DNA of 64,000 bases from Arsukibacterium sp. UBA5043 (GTDB lineage: Bacteria > Pseudomonadota > Gammaproteobacteria > Enterobacterales > Alteromonadaceae). The notes below the pieces were generated by a model. The model saw nothing but the letters and a program-made list of their open reading frames with translations. It had not been told where the DNA came from and ran no database searches. The position numbers and the translations under genes were made by a program. How positions within the stretch are numbered: the first letter of the stretch is position 1; each line of letters begins with the position of its first letter. Below are positions 49,882-58,987 of this stretch, piece by piece. The stretch covers positions 124,874 to 188,873 of the forward strand of contig DIBV01000013.1 in assembly GCA_002415085.1 (NCBI GenBank), read 5' to 3'.

Positions 49882-50286
49882 GTTTCATCTCCATTGAATT
49901 GCCATTAAATTAACGTAAATACATAAGGTGATCAACATTCATGAAACATTATGATTATTTTTCTTTTATCACGAAAATCTGCGAATTGTCTTGATGAGCT
50001 ATAAAGACCGTAATTAACAATTATCTAATTGATATAGTTGAATGTTTCAGAGGGATAAATAATTAACCCCTCACTATAGAAGAATGAAGCTTCATCCATT
50101 CATTAATTAGAGAGGTTGAAATGTACGATATGGTGATCTTTGCCTTGCTTGCTGTATAGATAATTACAACAAACTTGAATTTATCGGTGAATATTGAGCT
50201 TGAATATTCCAACATTATTTGACGCATCGATCTAAATAAAAAAGCCAGCATTATGCTGGCTTTCGCTCTAAACACAACCTGGCAGG
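49882..50286. other. 405-bp AT-rich gap between accessory region and TerB-like operon
   Basis: I see no convincing gene. A 12-codon frame at 50121-50159 follows AGAGAGG but is too short to support. The terminator of the TerB-like operon lies at its right end (50237-50261). Confidence 0.5.
50237..50261 (-). terminator. Rho-independent terminator of the TerB-like/SPFH/NfeD operon
   Basis: GCCAGCA-tta-TGCTGGC is a 7-bp stem followed on the minus strand by six T residues, 25 bp after the stop at 50287. Confidence 0.85.
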
Positions 50287-50640
50287 TTACACCAGCACTG
50301 ACTGGCGAAGCAGGTCATACAGCCGGCGTTCCTGGATGGCTTCTTCACCATCGCTTTGCATAATTTGCTTAGCGGTATCCAGTGCCTGTTGCTTATTAAA
50401 CATTAAGGCGCTTTTCAGCCCGGTTACATAAGCTTCTACTTTATTGCTGCTGATGGCCTGGCGTACATCAGCCATGGCCTGGCTTTGCACGGCGGTAATG
50501 CTGTTTACGCCGCTCCAGTCTAAACTGTCGGCAATATCATCTACCAGTTCCTGCTCATTTAAGCGTATTTTGCCGTCAACGCGGTACATTAAAATTGCCA
50601 GCTTGAGCAGCGCTTCATTAAAATCCTGTTGGTTTGCCAT
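50287..50640 (-). CDS. TerB-like (tellurite resistance TerB fold) protein
   Basis: A 117-residue helical protein. The YRVDGKIRLNEQELVDDIADSL block is the EF-like acidic loop of TerB/YtbE-type domains, thought to bind metal. It comes 23 bp after the SPFH gene in the same operon. TerB-like proteins appear with membrane-stress systems, but the exact role is unknown. Confidence 0.65.
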   Translation of the reverse strand: MANQQDFNEALLKLAILMYRVDGKIRLNEQELVDDIADSLDWSGVNSITAVQSQAMADVRQAISSNKVEAYVTGLKSALMFNKQQALDTAKQIMQSDGEEAIQERRLYDLLRQSVLV

Positions 50641-50663
50641 AAAATACTCCTTTGGTTATGGCC

Positions 50664-51602
50664 TCATTTAGCACCCGGCCGGGCTATTTTCAGTATTTCG
50701 GTTAAGCCCGCTACCGCGCCACCAATATTGGCCAGTTCGGCCGGTACTATCATGGTGTTATTGGTTTTTGCCAGATTACCGAACTCTTTTACATATTGCT
50801 CGGCTACCCGCAGGCTAACCGCTTCCTGACCACCGGGGTGGTTAATGGCCTCAGCTATCTGGCGGATACCTTCTGCGGTGGCAATCGCCACCAGTTCAAT
50901 TTCCCGGGCGCGACCTTCTGCTTCATTAATTTGGCGCATCTTGTCACCTTCAGACAGGTTAATCACTTCCTGTTTCTGGCCTTCTGACACGTTAATCATC
51001 GCCTGGCGTTCACCTTCCGATTTAGCAATGGCGGCGCGGCGTTCCCGCTCGGCGCGCATTTGCTGCTCTAACGCATCTTTAATGCTTAGCGGTAATTCGA
51101 TATCGGAAATTTCATAACGGAGTACTTTAATACCCCATGGCGAGGCAGCTTCATCCAGCGCTTTTACCACTTCTTCGTTTATTTTAGCCCGCTCTTCAAA
51201 GGTTTTATCCAAATCAGTCTGGCCGATGACAGAGCGCATCGTGGTTTGTGCCAGTTGCGAGGCGGCATAACGGTAATCGTTAATGCCGTAACTGGCTTTG
51301 TGCGGGTCGACAACCTGTAAATACAGCACGCCGTTAATACCGACCTGAATATTGTCTTTGGTAACACAGGTCTGGCGTTCTACATCAATCACTTCTTCTT
51401 TTAAGCTATGGGTGTAGGCCACTTTGTCGATAAACGGAATAAGAATATGAAAGCCCGAATCAAGGGTGCGCGAATATTTACCCAGCCGCTCAATGACAAA
51501 ATTTGATTTTTGTGGCACTACCCGGGCGGTTTTGATAATGGTAATTACTACCGCGACGGCAAAGCCCAGCGTCAGTATCGTTTCAATATTTATTGGTTCC
51601 AT
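50664..51602 (-). CDS. SPFH/Band 7 stomatin-like protein (QmcA-like)
   Basis: A 312-residue membrane-anchored protein. One N-terminal helix (residues 8-26) is followed by the Band 7 domain (VPQKSNFVIERLGKYSRTL) and a long coiled coil rich in Glu/Arg/Ala. Such proteins form ring assemblies and organise membrane microdomains. The upstream NfeD gene is the usual partner. It begins 27 bp after nfeD. Confidence 0.93.
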   Translation of the reverse strand: MEPINIETILTLGFAVAVVITIIKTARVVPQKSNFVIERLGKYSRTLDSGFHILIPFIDKVAYTHSLKEEVIDVERQTCVTKDNIQVGINGVLYLQVVDPHKASYGINDYRYAASQLAQTTMRSVIGQTDLDKTFEERAKINEEVVKALDEAASPWGIKVLRYEISDIELPLSIKDALEQQMRAERERRAAIAKSEGERQAMINVSEGQKQEVINLSEGDKMRQINEAEGRAREIELVAIATAEGIRQIAEAINHPGGQEAVSLRVAEQYVKEFGNLAKTNNTMIVPAELANIGGAVAGLTEILKIARPGAK

Positions 51603-51629
51603 CGTTGTTATTCCCTTTTAAACTAACAA

Positions 51630-52076
51630 TTAAACTGGCTGTTGCGCCGATACAATTAAATGAATGCCTTCATTGGCAATGACCCAGGCCACTTCACCTG
51701 CTTTTAATGGCTCATTGGAACGGGCGTCCCATTGCACGCCATTTAATACCACCCGGCCAGCGCCCTGGGTAAAATCATTGAGTACAATAACCCGGTTGCC
51801 AATGTCGTCTTTCAGCCGGCTGGGTTGCTCGCCACTGTCGGCGACATAGCCGGTAAACCAGCGCTTAAAGTGGCCGCGGGCCAGCAGTAATAAGGCCAGG
51901 CTGACAATGCCGAAAATCAGGTACTGCATGGTGGCGGTTTCTATCCAGCCAAGTTGCAATAATATGCCAACAACAATGGCACCGATGCCCAGAAACACCG
52001 CAACTATACTGGTTGCCAGCAATTCTGACAGAATTAACAGCACGCCAACGATGATCCAAATCATTGCGACACTCAT
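51630..52076 (-). CDS. NfeD family protein
   Basis: A 148-residue NfeD1b-type protein with two or three hydrophobic helices in the first 75 residues and a C-terminal OB-fold (GNRVIVLNDFTQGAGRVVLNGVQWDARS). It partners SPFH proteins in membranes. I chose ATG 52076 (MSVAMIW), preceded by AGGA; the frame could extend ten codons. Confidence 0.9.
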   Translation of the reverse strand: MSVAMIWIIVGVLLILSELLATSIVAVFLGIGAIVVGILLQLGWIETATMQYLIFGIVSLALLLLARGHFKRWFTGYVADSGEQPSRLKDDIGNRVIVLNDFTQGAGRVVLNGVQWDARSNEPLKAGEVAWVIANEGIHLIVSAQQPV

Positions 52077-52221
52077 AGCTTTATCCTGTATAAGAAATTG
52101 AGCCACAAACAGTAACTGATGTTAGATAAAAGGGTCAATCAATTTAATAGCTTGCTGCCGTTTCATTTGTAATAAACTATGACGGTGGCAAGGGTTCAGA
52201 AATAACAAAAGAAGCAGGGTT

Positions 52222-53502
52222 ATGGCCGAGCGAAAAATATACGAATTACTGGTGAACGAGGAAGACGCCCGCGCCTGCCGGGATATTCCGGACAGTGCTT
52301 GTACCCGGGTGCCGAAAAATTTTGTGCTGGTACTGCTTAGCCAGTTGCTGCTAAGCCTGGGAGACTTACTGACCAGCCCGAAAACTGTGCTTACCTGGCT
52401 GATGAATGTGGTTGGGGCGCCGGCGGCAATGGTAGCCTGGCTGGTACCTATTCGCGAATCGGGTTCAATGTTGCCGCAACTGCTGATCGGTGCCTGGGTA
52501 CGCCGCTACGCCATTCGGAAAACCTTCTGGATTGCCGGCAGTATTGTTCAGGGCAGCTGCGTACTGGCAATGGCGCTTGCCGTTAATTACTGGACGGGCG
52601 CAGCGGCTGGTTCGGCCATTATTGGCTTACTGCTGGTGTTTAGTCTGGGCCGTGGCCTTTGTTCGGTCGCGATGAAAGATGTAAAAGGCAAAACCGTGCC
52701 CAAAGGCCAGCGCGGCCAGCTTACCGGCATTGCCGGCACGGCGTCCGGTGTCCTTACCTTATTGGTGTCGCTGTGGTTACTGCGGGAGGAGCCTGACAAT
52801 CTGTTGGTGTATGTTGTGTTGCTGGTGGCTGCAGCAATGCTGTGGCTAAGTGCTGCTGTTATCTTCAGTCAGGTGCAGGAGCAGCCTGGCGAGACTGACG
52901 GCGGGGCAAATGCGCTGCAGCGGGCCTGGCAAAACCTGGGTTTACTGCAAACCGATAAGCAGTTTCGCCAGTTTGTTATTTGTCGCGGCTTATTGCTGGG
53001 GTCGGCGTTGGTATCGCCCTTTCTGGTACTGCTGGCCCAGCAACAGCATGGCAATGGCCAGACGCTGGCCTGGTTTTTAATTTGCACCAGTTTAGCCAGT
53101 GCGCTAAGTGCAGTATTCTGGGGCCGGCTGGCTGATCGCAGCAGCCGCCAGGTAATGATTATTGCCGCTACGCTAGCGCTGGCGGGCTGCGCTGTGTTGG
53201 CGGCAGTGCAAATGGTTATTGGCGAGCTGCCACTGTATGGTTATCTGCTGTTGTTCCTGCTGTTAAGCGTTGGCCATGCCGGGGTGCGGGTGGGCCGCAA
53301 AACCTATTTGCTCGACATGGCATCAGGCAATCAGCGCACCGATTATGTCTCGGTCAGTAATACGATTATTGGTGTGTTGCTATTAGTGGTGGGCGGCATC
53401 AGCAGCCTGCTGGCCTGGTGGTCATTAGTGGCGGTGTTATGGTTTTTCGCCGCCAGTTGCCTGGCGGGTTTGCTGTATGCAATAAAACTGCCTGAAGCCT
53501 GA
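52222..53502 (+). CDS. MFS transporter
   Basis: A 426-residue transporter with about 12 predicted helices. It has a 35-residue hydrophilic start and motifs GRGLCSVAMKDVKGKTVPKGQRGQL and GRLADRSSRQVM, the second being an MFS A-like motif. The substrate is unknown. It stands alone and converges on the ABC genes with a 2-bp gap to the stop of the ATPase. Confidence 0.85.
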   Translation: MAERKIYELLVNEEDARACRDIPDSACTRVPKNFVLVLLSQLLLSLGDLLTSPKTVLTWLMNVVGAPAAMVAWLVPIRESGSMLPQLLIGAWVRRYAIRKTFWIAGSIVQGSCVLAMALAVNYWTGAAAGSAIIGLLLVFSLGRGLCSVAMKDVKGKTVPKGQRGQLTGIAGTASGVLTLLVSLWLLREEPDNLLVYVVLLVAAAMLWLSAAVIFSQVQEQPGETDGGANALQRAWQNLGLLQTDKQFRQFVICRGLLLGSALVSPFLVLLAQQQHGNGQTLAWFLICTSLASALSAVFWGRLADRSSRQVMIIAATLALAGCAVLAAVQMVIGELPLYGYLLLFLLLSVGHAGVRVGRKTYLLDMASGNQRTDYVSVSNTIIGVLLLVVGGISSLLAWWSLVAVLWFFAASCLAGLLYAIKLPEA

Positions 53503-53504
53503 TA

Positions 53505-54452
53505 TCAGGATAATACTGTTGCCGCTTGCTTGCGGGCAAACAGCTGCTGCTCCAGGCTTTTGCCTTTGCTTAGCTGTTTGTACTGCCAGCCATTAGCGGC
53601 CAGACATTGCAGCAGCCGGATATCAAAGTCATCTACCACCTGTGGCTGATAGCTCACCTGATACTCCTGGTTACGGCCGGCTGTCACCTCTTTTACCCCG
53701 GCCAATTGGCGCAGTTGCTGGCATACTTCATCCGCGTCTGCTGCAGCGGCTCCATTGCCGGTTGCCAGCTGCAGGCTTAAATGGGCGGTGCTTTCATTTG
53801 GCTGGGCATGATGCTGCTGCAACTGACCATCCTGCAGGTACAACACCTTGTTGCAAAGCCGCTCCAGCTCAAAAATATTATGTGAGCTGATTAAAAAACT
53901 GGCGTGCTGGCTTAGATCGCTGATAAGTTCCCGGATATGCAAGGCATTGGCTGGATCCAGCCCGGCAGTCGGTTCATCCAGTAAAATAAGGGCCGGCGAG
54001 CCGATAAAAGCCTGCGCCATACAGGCCCGCTTGCGCATACCATGGCTTAGCGCACCGGCCTTGGTGTGATAATGCCCGGCCAAATCAACCAGCGCCAGCA
54101 CCCGTTCGGTTTCTGCCCGGGCTGCCCTTGTAGTTAAACCCTGCAATTTGCCATAAAAGCTTAGTTGCTCGCCAATACTGAAGGCCGGATCCAGCTGAGC
54201 ATCCTGTGGCAGCGCTGCTACCTTACCAAATAAAGCCTGACTGCCCGGTTGCTCACCCAGTAACTGCATGCTGCCGCTATCGGCTTTCAGGTAACCACAC
54301 AGCAAACTGAATAAGGTAGTTTTACCGGCGCCATTCTGGCCTATCAGTGCCACGGTTTCGCCTTTATTGATTTCAAAGCTGATATTGTTCAGTACTCTAT
54401 GCCGGCCGTAGCTTTTAACCAGCTGGTCCACTTTGATAATTGGATTAGTCAT
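53505..54452 (-). CDS. ABC transporter ATP-binding protein
   Basis: A 315-residue ATPase. Walker A is GQNGAGKTT near residue 39, the signature is LSHGMRKR in place of LSGGQ (a common exporter variant), Walker B is LILLDEPTAGLD, and the H-loop is LISSHN. The C-terminal 90 residues are an accessory domain. I chose ATG 54452, which overlaps the permease stop (TAATG); the longer frame from 54569 lies inside the permease gene. Confidence 0.93.
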   Translation of the reverse strand: MTNPIIKVDQLVKSYGRHRVLNNISFEINKGETVALIGQNGAGKTTLFSLLCGYLKADSGSMQLLGEQPGSQALFGKVAALPQDAQLDPAFSIGEQLSFYGKLQGLTTRAARAETERVLALVDLAGHYHTKAGALSHGMRKRACMAQAFIGSPALILLDEPTAGLDPANALHIRELISDLSQHASFLISSHNIFELERLCNKVLYLQDGQLQQHHAQPNESTAHLSLQLATGNGAAAADADEVCQQLRQLAGVKEVTAGRNQEYQVSYQPQVVDDFDIRLLQCLAANGWQYKQLSKGKSLEQQLFARKQAATVLS

Positions 54453-55282
54453 TACAAGGCTCTCCGGCTTAAAATTTGCTGGGCAATCAGCAGTAAAACA
54501 GCAGTCTGGGCTAATGGTAAGGCGGCCAGTTGCAGACTTTGCCAACCCTGGGCCGGAATAAGCTGCCATATTTGCGCACCGGGCATATATTTCAGTAAAA
54601 ATGCGGCGTCGGGCTGATGATAAATAAGCCAGCTAAGCAAACCAAATACTAGGCCCAGACTAACAATGGCTAAACTGAGTGCCAACCGTGATGAGCGGGC
54701 CCAGGCAGAGAATACCGTCATCAGTGCAGTAAAGGGCATTAACACAATCAGCAGATGGCAGCTGATTAACAATGCCGCTTCAATGGCCTGCCAGCTGATG
54801 CTACCCTGGCGCACCGCGCTGATAATCAGCGTTGCGCTAAGTGATAACAAAATTAAACACAGCTGCACTACCAACTGGCCACAGAAGCGGCCAAGCACAA
54901 TGGCGGTGCGGCTGCTGCGCAGGCTGATAAAGCGCAACGTACCGCGGGCTGCGTCGCCTGATAACTGGTTGGCGGTAAACGCCAGACATAAAATTGGCAG
55001 TAAAATCAGGCTCAGCATCCAGTACAGAGTCAGCTCCGGCGCCGGCCAGTTTAACAGTTGGTGCAGGCCCAGCATGCCAAACATTGCAGTTAAAGACTTT
55101 TGAAAATTGGGTTCCTGCAAAATTTCGCTGGCCGGGGCAATAGCGTAGCGCAGTAAGAAAAACCAGACCACCGCAGTGGCTGCCAGAGTCATCAGGCCAC
55201 GGCGGGTCAGCCACAGCCGCGATAATTCGACCTGGCTGAACAGCCTAATTTGGCGCAGTAATAACATCATCGACATAAACAC
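54452..55282 (-). CDS. ABC-2 type permease
   Basis: A 276-residue membrane protein with six hydrophobic segments and the ABC-2 pattern ANQLSGDAARGTLRFISLRSSRTAIVLG in the loop after helix 2. With the ATPase it forms an ABC-2 exporter. It begins 180 bp downstream of the M28 peptidase gene, with a palindrome in between. The substrate is unknown. Confidence 0.9.
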   Translation of the reverse strand: MFMSMMLLLRQIRLFSQVELSRLWLTRRGLMTLAATAVVWFFLLRYAIAPASEILQEPNFQKSLTAMFGMLGLHQLLNWPAPELTLYWMLSLILLPILCLAFTANQLSGDAARGTLRFISLRSSRTAIVLGRFCGQLVVQLCLILLSLSATLIISAVRQGSISWQAIEAALLISCHLLIVLMPFTALMTVFSAWARSSRLALSLAIVSLGLVFGLLSWLIYHQPDAAFLLKYMPGAQIWQLIPAQGWQSLQLAALPLAQTAVLLLIAQQILSRRAL

Positions 55283-55408
55283 TTCCTTTTATTATTTGTT
55301 CTGTTTTGCTATCCGTGATTTTGCACAAAGAGTGCCATGTTTTTAATTGTTATATTTCAATGCCTTAGGGTTTCTGCGCTGAGTTGTCAGTGCTGCTGTT
55401 GGTAGTAT

Positions 55409-55447
55409 CAGCCGATAAAGTGGTTGTTTTCACTACTTTATCGGCTG
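55409..55447. repeat. 13-bp perfect inverted repeat
   Basis: CAGCCGATAAAGT (55409-55421) and ACTTTATCGGCTG (55435-55447) are perfect inverted copies with a 13-nt loop. They sit between the peptidase stop and the ABC permease start. No T-run follows on either strand, so it may be a terminator of limited strength or an operator. Confidence 0.5.
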
Positions 55448-55462
55448 TTAACAGCTGGCGGA

Positions 55463-56524
55463 TCAATGTTGCTTAAGCTGCTGATCCAGTAGCTGAATAA
55501 AGCTTAGAATGGTTTCACTAACTTGGGCATAAAAATCCGGATCGACTTTCTCTGCGGTATCTCGCACCGAGTGATAGTCGTCATGGTCGGCCACGCCAAA
55601 ATAAATAAAAGGCACCTGCTGCTGATAAAAGATGCCGTGATCTGAGCTTAAGGTCCAGTCCTGGGTATTGCCAGCCCGGTACCAGGGGCGGTCGTGACCA
55701 GCGATGATTTTTACGGCACTTTGCTGTTGCAGGGTTTGTAACAGCGGGGTCAGCCAGGGTTGCTGGTAGCTGCCTACGGCAAACAGCAACTGATCGGTGT
55801 CGCGACTGAGCATATCCATATTAACGTTAAAGGCGAGCTGCTCCGGTTGTAACAGCTGATGTTTAAACAACGCCACCGCGCCCTGCAGGCCGCCTTCCTC
55901 GGCATCCAGCGCCACAAACAGCAGCGGATGGGCAAGCGGGTGTTCGCTGAAATAACGGGCCAGGCCAAGCAGGGTGGCAACGCCAGAAGCATTATCGTCG
56001 GCACCGGCAAATACCTCACCGTGTTCCAGGCCCAGGTGGTCATAATGGGCAGTCAGTACTATCGGTTTTAACTGGGGGTTTAAACCAGGCAGCAGCCCCA
56101 GCACATTAGCTGCATTTTCTGCTGCCGGCACTGTGGCACTCTTGCCCCGTAACCAGCGGCTGAATACAAAGTGTTGCTCCACATGAAAAGGCTGTAAATA
56201 GCCGTCAGTGCCGGCAGGCTGCAAGCCAATTTCAGCAAATTGCCGGGCCAGCCAGCTGCGCGCTTCAATGCTACCAGGGGTACCCGGTTTTCGGCCCTGC
56301 CGATCCGGGTGAGCCAGCCAGTTCAGATCGGCCAGCAGCTGCTGATGGTCTAACCGCTGTTGTGTTGCAGCCGGTTTTGCCGCTGCCTGTAACTGCGCCA
56401 GCCGGGCACTCTCCTGCCCGGTTAACTGCTGTTGCCAGGCCGGCCAGGCCAGGGTATACAGCAAAATAGCGATTATAACCAAGGCGGCGGCGCCCGCCAG
56501 ATACAGCCTTTTCTTAACCGACAT
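55463..56524 (-). CDS. M28 family metallopeptidase
   Basis: A 353-residue membrane-anchored or exported zinc aminopeptidase-like enzyme. One N-terminal helix (residues 8-27) is followed by a catalytic domain with TAHYDHLG, AGADDNASG, LDAEEGG and FNVNMDML, which hold the two-metal ligands and the catalytic Glu; a final His is in DHDDYHSVRDT. It cuts N-terminal residues from peptides in the periplasm. It may be read with the ABC genes downstream. Confidence 0.9.
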   Translation of the reverse strand: MSVKKRLYLAGAAALVIIAILLYTLAWPAWQQQLTGQESARLAQLQAAAKPAATQQRLDHQQLLADLNWLAHPDRQGRKPGTPGSIEARSWLARQFAEIGLQPAGTDGYLQPFHVEQHFVFSRWLRGKSATVPAAENAANVLGLLPGLNPQLKPIVLTAHYDHLGLEHGEVFAGADDNASGVATLLGLARYFSEHPLAHPLLFVALDAEEGGLQGAVALFKHQLLQPEQLAFNVNMDMLSRDTDQLLFAVGSYQQPWLTPLLQTLQQQSAVKIIAGHDRPWYRAGNTQDWTLSSDHGIFYQQQVPFIYFGVADHDDYHSVRDTAEKVDPDFYAQVSETILSFIQLLDQQLKQH

Positions 56525-56640
56525 TCAAATTCCTTACAGCTAAAACTCATGACGCCCAGCTTAGCAAATTACTGCCGCCAGCCGCTGAAATAAATCACTC
56601 TGACCCATTTTAATTTGCGGTTGGTTAAACCGGGTGCTGC

Positions 56641-57516
56641 TCAGGCTGAAAAGGCCTGCAATAGCAGGTTCAGCTGCGGATGCACCAGCTCACGCTGGGT
56701 GGTGATAATGTAAAAGTTTTCGTATATCTGCGGCAGGGTCAGATATTTATCCAGCCGGCCGCTTTGTAATTCGTCTTTTACCACCACTTCGGGAATAACG
56801 GCCAATGCACCACTGTCGCGAGCCAGTAAGCGCAGCATCGCCATATCGTCTGCTTCAGCGACAATGTCAGGTTGCAACTGATACTGCGCTGCCAGCGCAT
56901 CAAACGCGGTGCGCACCGGGCTTTGTACCGGCGGCAGCACCCAGCGCTGACCTTTGTAATCGCTTAAATTATCAGTAAGTTGTTTGCCCGGCGGGCCAAT
57001 GACAGCGACAGGTTGCCTGGCCAGCAGCCGGCACTGCCATAACTGATTGTCGTTACCCTGCACGGCAATATTGCTTAAAGCCAAATCAAGCTGATGCTGG
57101 GCCAGGGCATTTAACAGCATGGTCTGATCCATTGACAGCAAACTGTAGCGGGTATTGCTTTTGCTCAGCAGTGGCGTAATAAAGCTTTCAATAAAGTTGC
57201 GTGACATGGTCGATAAGGTGCCAATCCGGATCGGACTGTGCTGCGGTTGCATGCCCTGCAACAGCAGCTGCTCAAGCTCAGCGCCGCGGCTGAAAATATC
57301 TTCGGCATACTTCAGCGTCTGATAGCCACTGTCTGTCAGCACCAGCCGGCGGTTTTCACGCCGGAACAGCTGCACTTGCATACTTTGCTCTAACTGCTTG
57401 ATTTGGGATGACAGCGCTGATTGCGAAATATGCAGCCGCTGTGCTGTTTCCGTCAGACTTGTACCCCTGGCTACCTGCCAGAAATAATACAGATGATGAT
57501 AGTTTAACCGGCTCAT
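56641..57516 (-). CDS. LysR family regulator (NhaR-like), divergent from dabBA
   Basis: A 291-residue LysR protein. The winged helix-turn-helix starts MSRLNYHHLYYFWQVAR, closely like NhaR, with TETAQRLHISQSALSSQIKQLE as the DNA-reading part. A two-lobed effector domain follows. It is divergent from dabB with a 100-bp gap, the standard place for a regulator of the dab operon. LysR proteins next to DIC uptake genes often sense inorganic-carbon or related metabolites; the ligand here is unknown. Confidence 0.9.
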   Translation of the reverse strand: MSRLNYHHLYYFWQVARGTSLTETAQRLHISQSALSSQIKQLEQSMQVQLFRRENRRLVLTDSGYQTLKYAEDIFSRGAELEQLLLQGMQPQHSPIRIGTLSTMSRNFIESFITPLLSKSNTRYSLLSMDQTMLLNALAQHQLDLALSNIAVQGNDNQLWQCRLLARQPVAVIGPPGKQLTDNLSDYKGQRWVLPPVQSPVRTAFDALAAQYQLQPDIVAEADDMAMLRLLARDSGALAVIPEVVVKDELQSGRLDKYLTLPQIYENFYIITTQRELVHPQLNLLLQAFSA

Positions 57517-57616
57517 AGTTCTCTTTTAGTGAACGAATTATGATTTATTATGTATTTTACTAATGCTAATTCACTGTGGACAATAGCGCCAGTTAATTTA
57601 AACCAAAAGGTGAGCG
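57517..57616. promoter_or_regulatory. LysR/dab divergent promoter region
   Basis: 100 bp between two divergently read genes. AGTGAA (57528-57533) and TTCACT (57570-57575) form a separated inverted repeat that could be part of a LysR operator. It is a weak match, so treat the site as tentative. Confidence 0.4.
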
Positions 57617-58987
57617 ATGAATTCGTTACTGGCTATCTCGTCCTTAAAGCTGGTTTTACTGGCGCTGGTAGCGCTGCTGGCTGTGGTGATCTGGCGTTAC
57701 AGCGCAACAGCATTAGCCGGTGAACCGGACAAACTGCGGTTTATGCGGGCCTTAGCCCTGACGCTGACAGCCACGATTTTTACCCTGTTAAGTAACCACC
57801 TGCTGTTGTTCTGGCTAGGCTGGTGCTGGATTAGTCTGAGTTTGCAGCAGCTGTTATTATTTTATCCCGAGCGTCCCCGTGCCCAGTTAGCTGCCCATAA
57901 AAAAGCATTAAGTGCCCGCGCCGGTGAAATACTGCTGGCAGTGGCGTTTATCCTGTTGTATGTCGAGTTTGGGACGGCTGATATCAGCAGCCTTATCAGT
58001 CAGGCCAGTGGGCAGCAAGCCAGCCTTAGCCTGGTCGGTCATGTCGCTACTGTGCTGCTGGTGCTGGTGGCATTAATTAAATGTGCGCAGTTACCACTGC
58101 ATGGCTGGCTGATCCAGGTAGTGGAAGCCCCTACGCCGGTATCAGCGCTGCTGCATGCCGGGATCATTAACCTGGGCGGTATTTTACTGCTGATATTTTC
58201 GCCGTTGCTAAAGCTGAGCCCGCCTGCAGCCGTGTTGCTGCTGGTTACTGCGTTAATCAGTACTGTATTGGCGGCGCTGATTATGACGACCCGGATCAGT
58301 ATAAAAGTGCGGCTGGCATGGTCGACGATCGCGCAGATGGGGCTGATGCTGGTAGAAATTGCGCTGGGCCTTTATACGCTGGCGTTACTGCACCTGTTAG
58401 CGCACTCCTGTTACAAGGCTTATGCCTTCCTGCACAGCGGCAATGCAGTCAATCATTATCTGGCGGCTCAGCTGGCTGAACAAACCGAACCGGATACCAG
58501 ACACTGGCTAATTGCGCTGCTGGCAGCATCATTGCTGGTATGGCCGGCGCATCAGATAGTGCCGCTTGCCAGTCTGAGCAGTGCCGTATTGCTGGTGCTG
58601 GCCGTTACCGTGTTGCTAATGCCCTCGTTAACGCGGGCTGACAGCCGCCGGCCACTGCGGCTAATACTGGCCGTGGCTTATGGCGTTGGGTTGCTGGCGC
58701 TGTATTGTATTGGTAAGTATCTGTTGCAGAACATTGCGCCCACTACCGGCGTGTTATCGATGCTGGCAGATATTTTTACCAGCCTGGTTTTCGCCGGTCT
58801 GTTTGTTATGGCTGTGCTGCTGCGCTATCACAGCCGGCACCGCGCCGTTAATCGGGTGTTTATCTGGCTAAACGCCGGCGGTTATCTTGATGAGTGGGCC
58901 ACCCGGGTCACGTTAAAAATCTGGCCCTATCATAATAAAACGGCTGCCAAAGCCAGCAAGCTGTCACAAGCGGAGTGCCTGAAATGA
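57617..58987 (+). CDS. dabB: DabB, proton-conducting subunit of the DIC uptake complex
   Basis: A 456-residue membrane protein with about 13 helices, homologous to the NuoL/MrpA antiporter-like subunits of complex I. LVALIKCAQLPLHGWLIQVVEAPTPVSALLHAG is the conserved proton-channel segment. DabB is thought to couple ion flow to CO2 hydration by DabA. It overlaps dabA by 13 nt. Length and topology match known DabB proteins, and there is no neighbouring nuo or mrp operon. Confidence 0.92.
   Translation: MNSLLAISSLKLVLLALVALLAVVIWRYSATALAGEPDKLRFMRALALTLTATIFTLLSNHLLLFWLGWCWISLSLQQLLLFYPERPRAQLAAHKKALSARAGEILLAVAFILLYVEFGTADISSLISQASGQQASLSLVGHVATVLLVLVALIKCAQLPLHGWLIQVVEAPTPVSALLHAGIINLGGILLLIFSPLLKLSPPAAVLLLVTALISTVLAALIMTTRISIKVRLAWSTIAQMGLMLVEIALGLYTLALLHLLAHSCYKAYAFLHSGNAVNHYLAAQLAEQTEPDTRHWLIALLAASLLVWPAHQIVPLASLSSAVLLVLAVTVLLMPSLTRADSRRPLRLILAVAYGVGLLALYCIGKYLLQNIAPTTGVLSMLADIFTSLVFAGLFVMAVLLRYHSRHRAVNRVFIWLNAGGYLDEWATRVTLKIWPYHNKTAAKASKLSQAECLK

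Noticed and set aside
50121..50159. 12-residue frame MYDMVIFALLAV with an AGAGAGG upstream
   Set aside because: Too short to judge; no conservation evidence and no promoter linked to it.
50063..50275. 70-residue minus-strand frame in the gap before the TerB-like operon
   Set aside because: It begins inside the terminator stem, has no ribosome binding site and no family resemblance.
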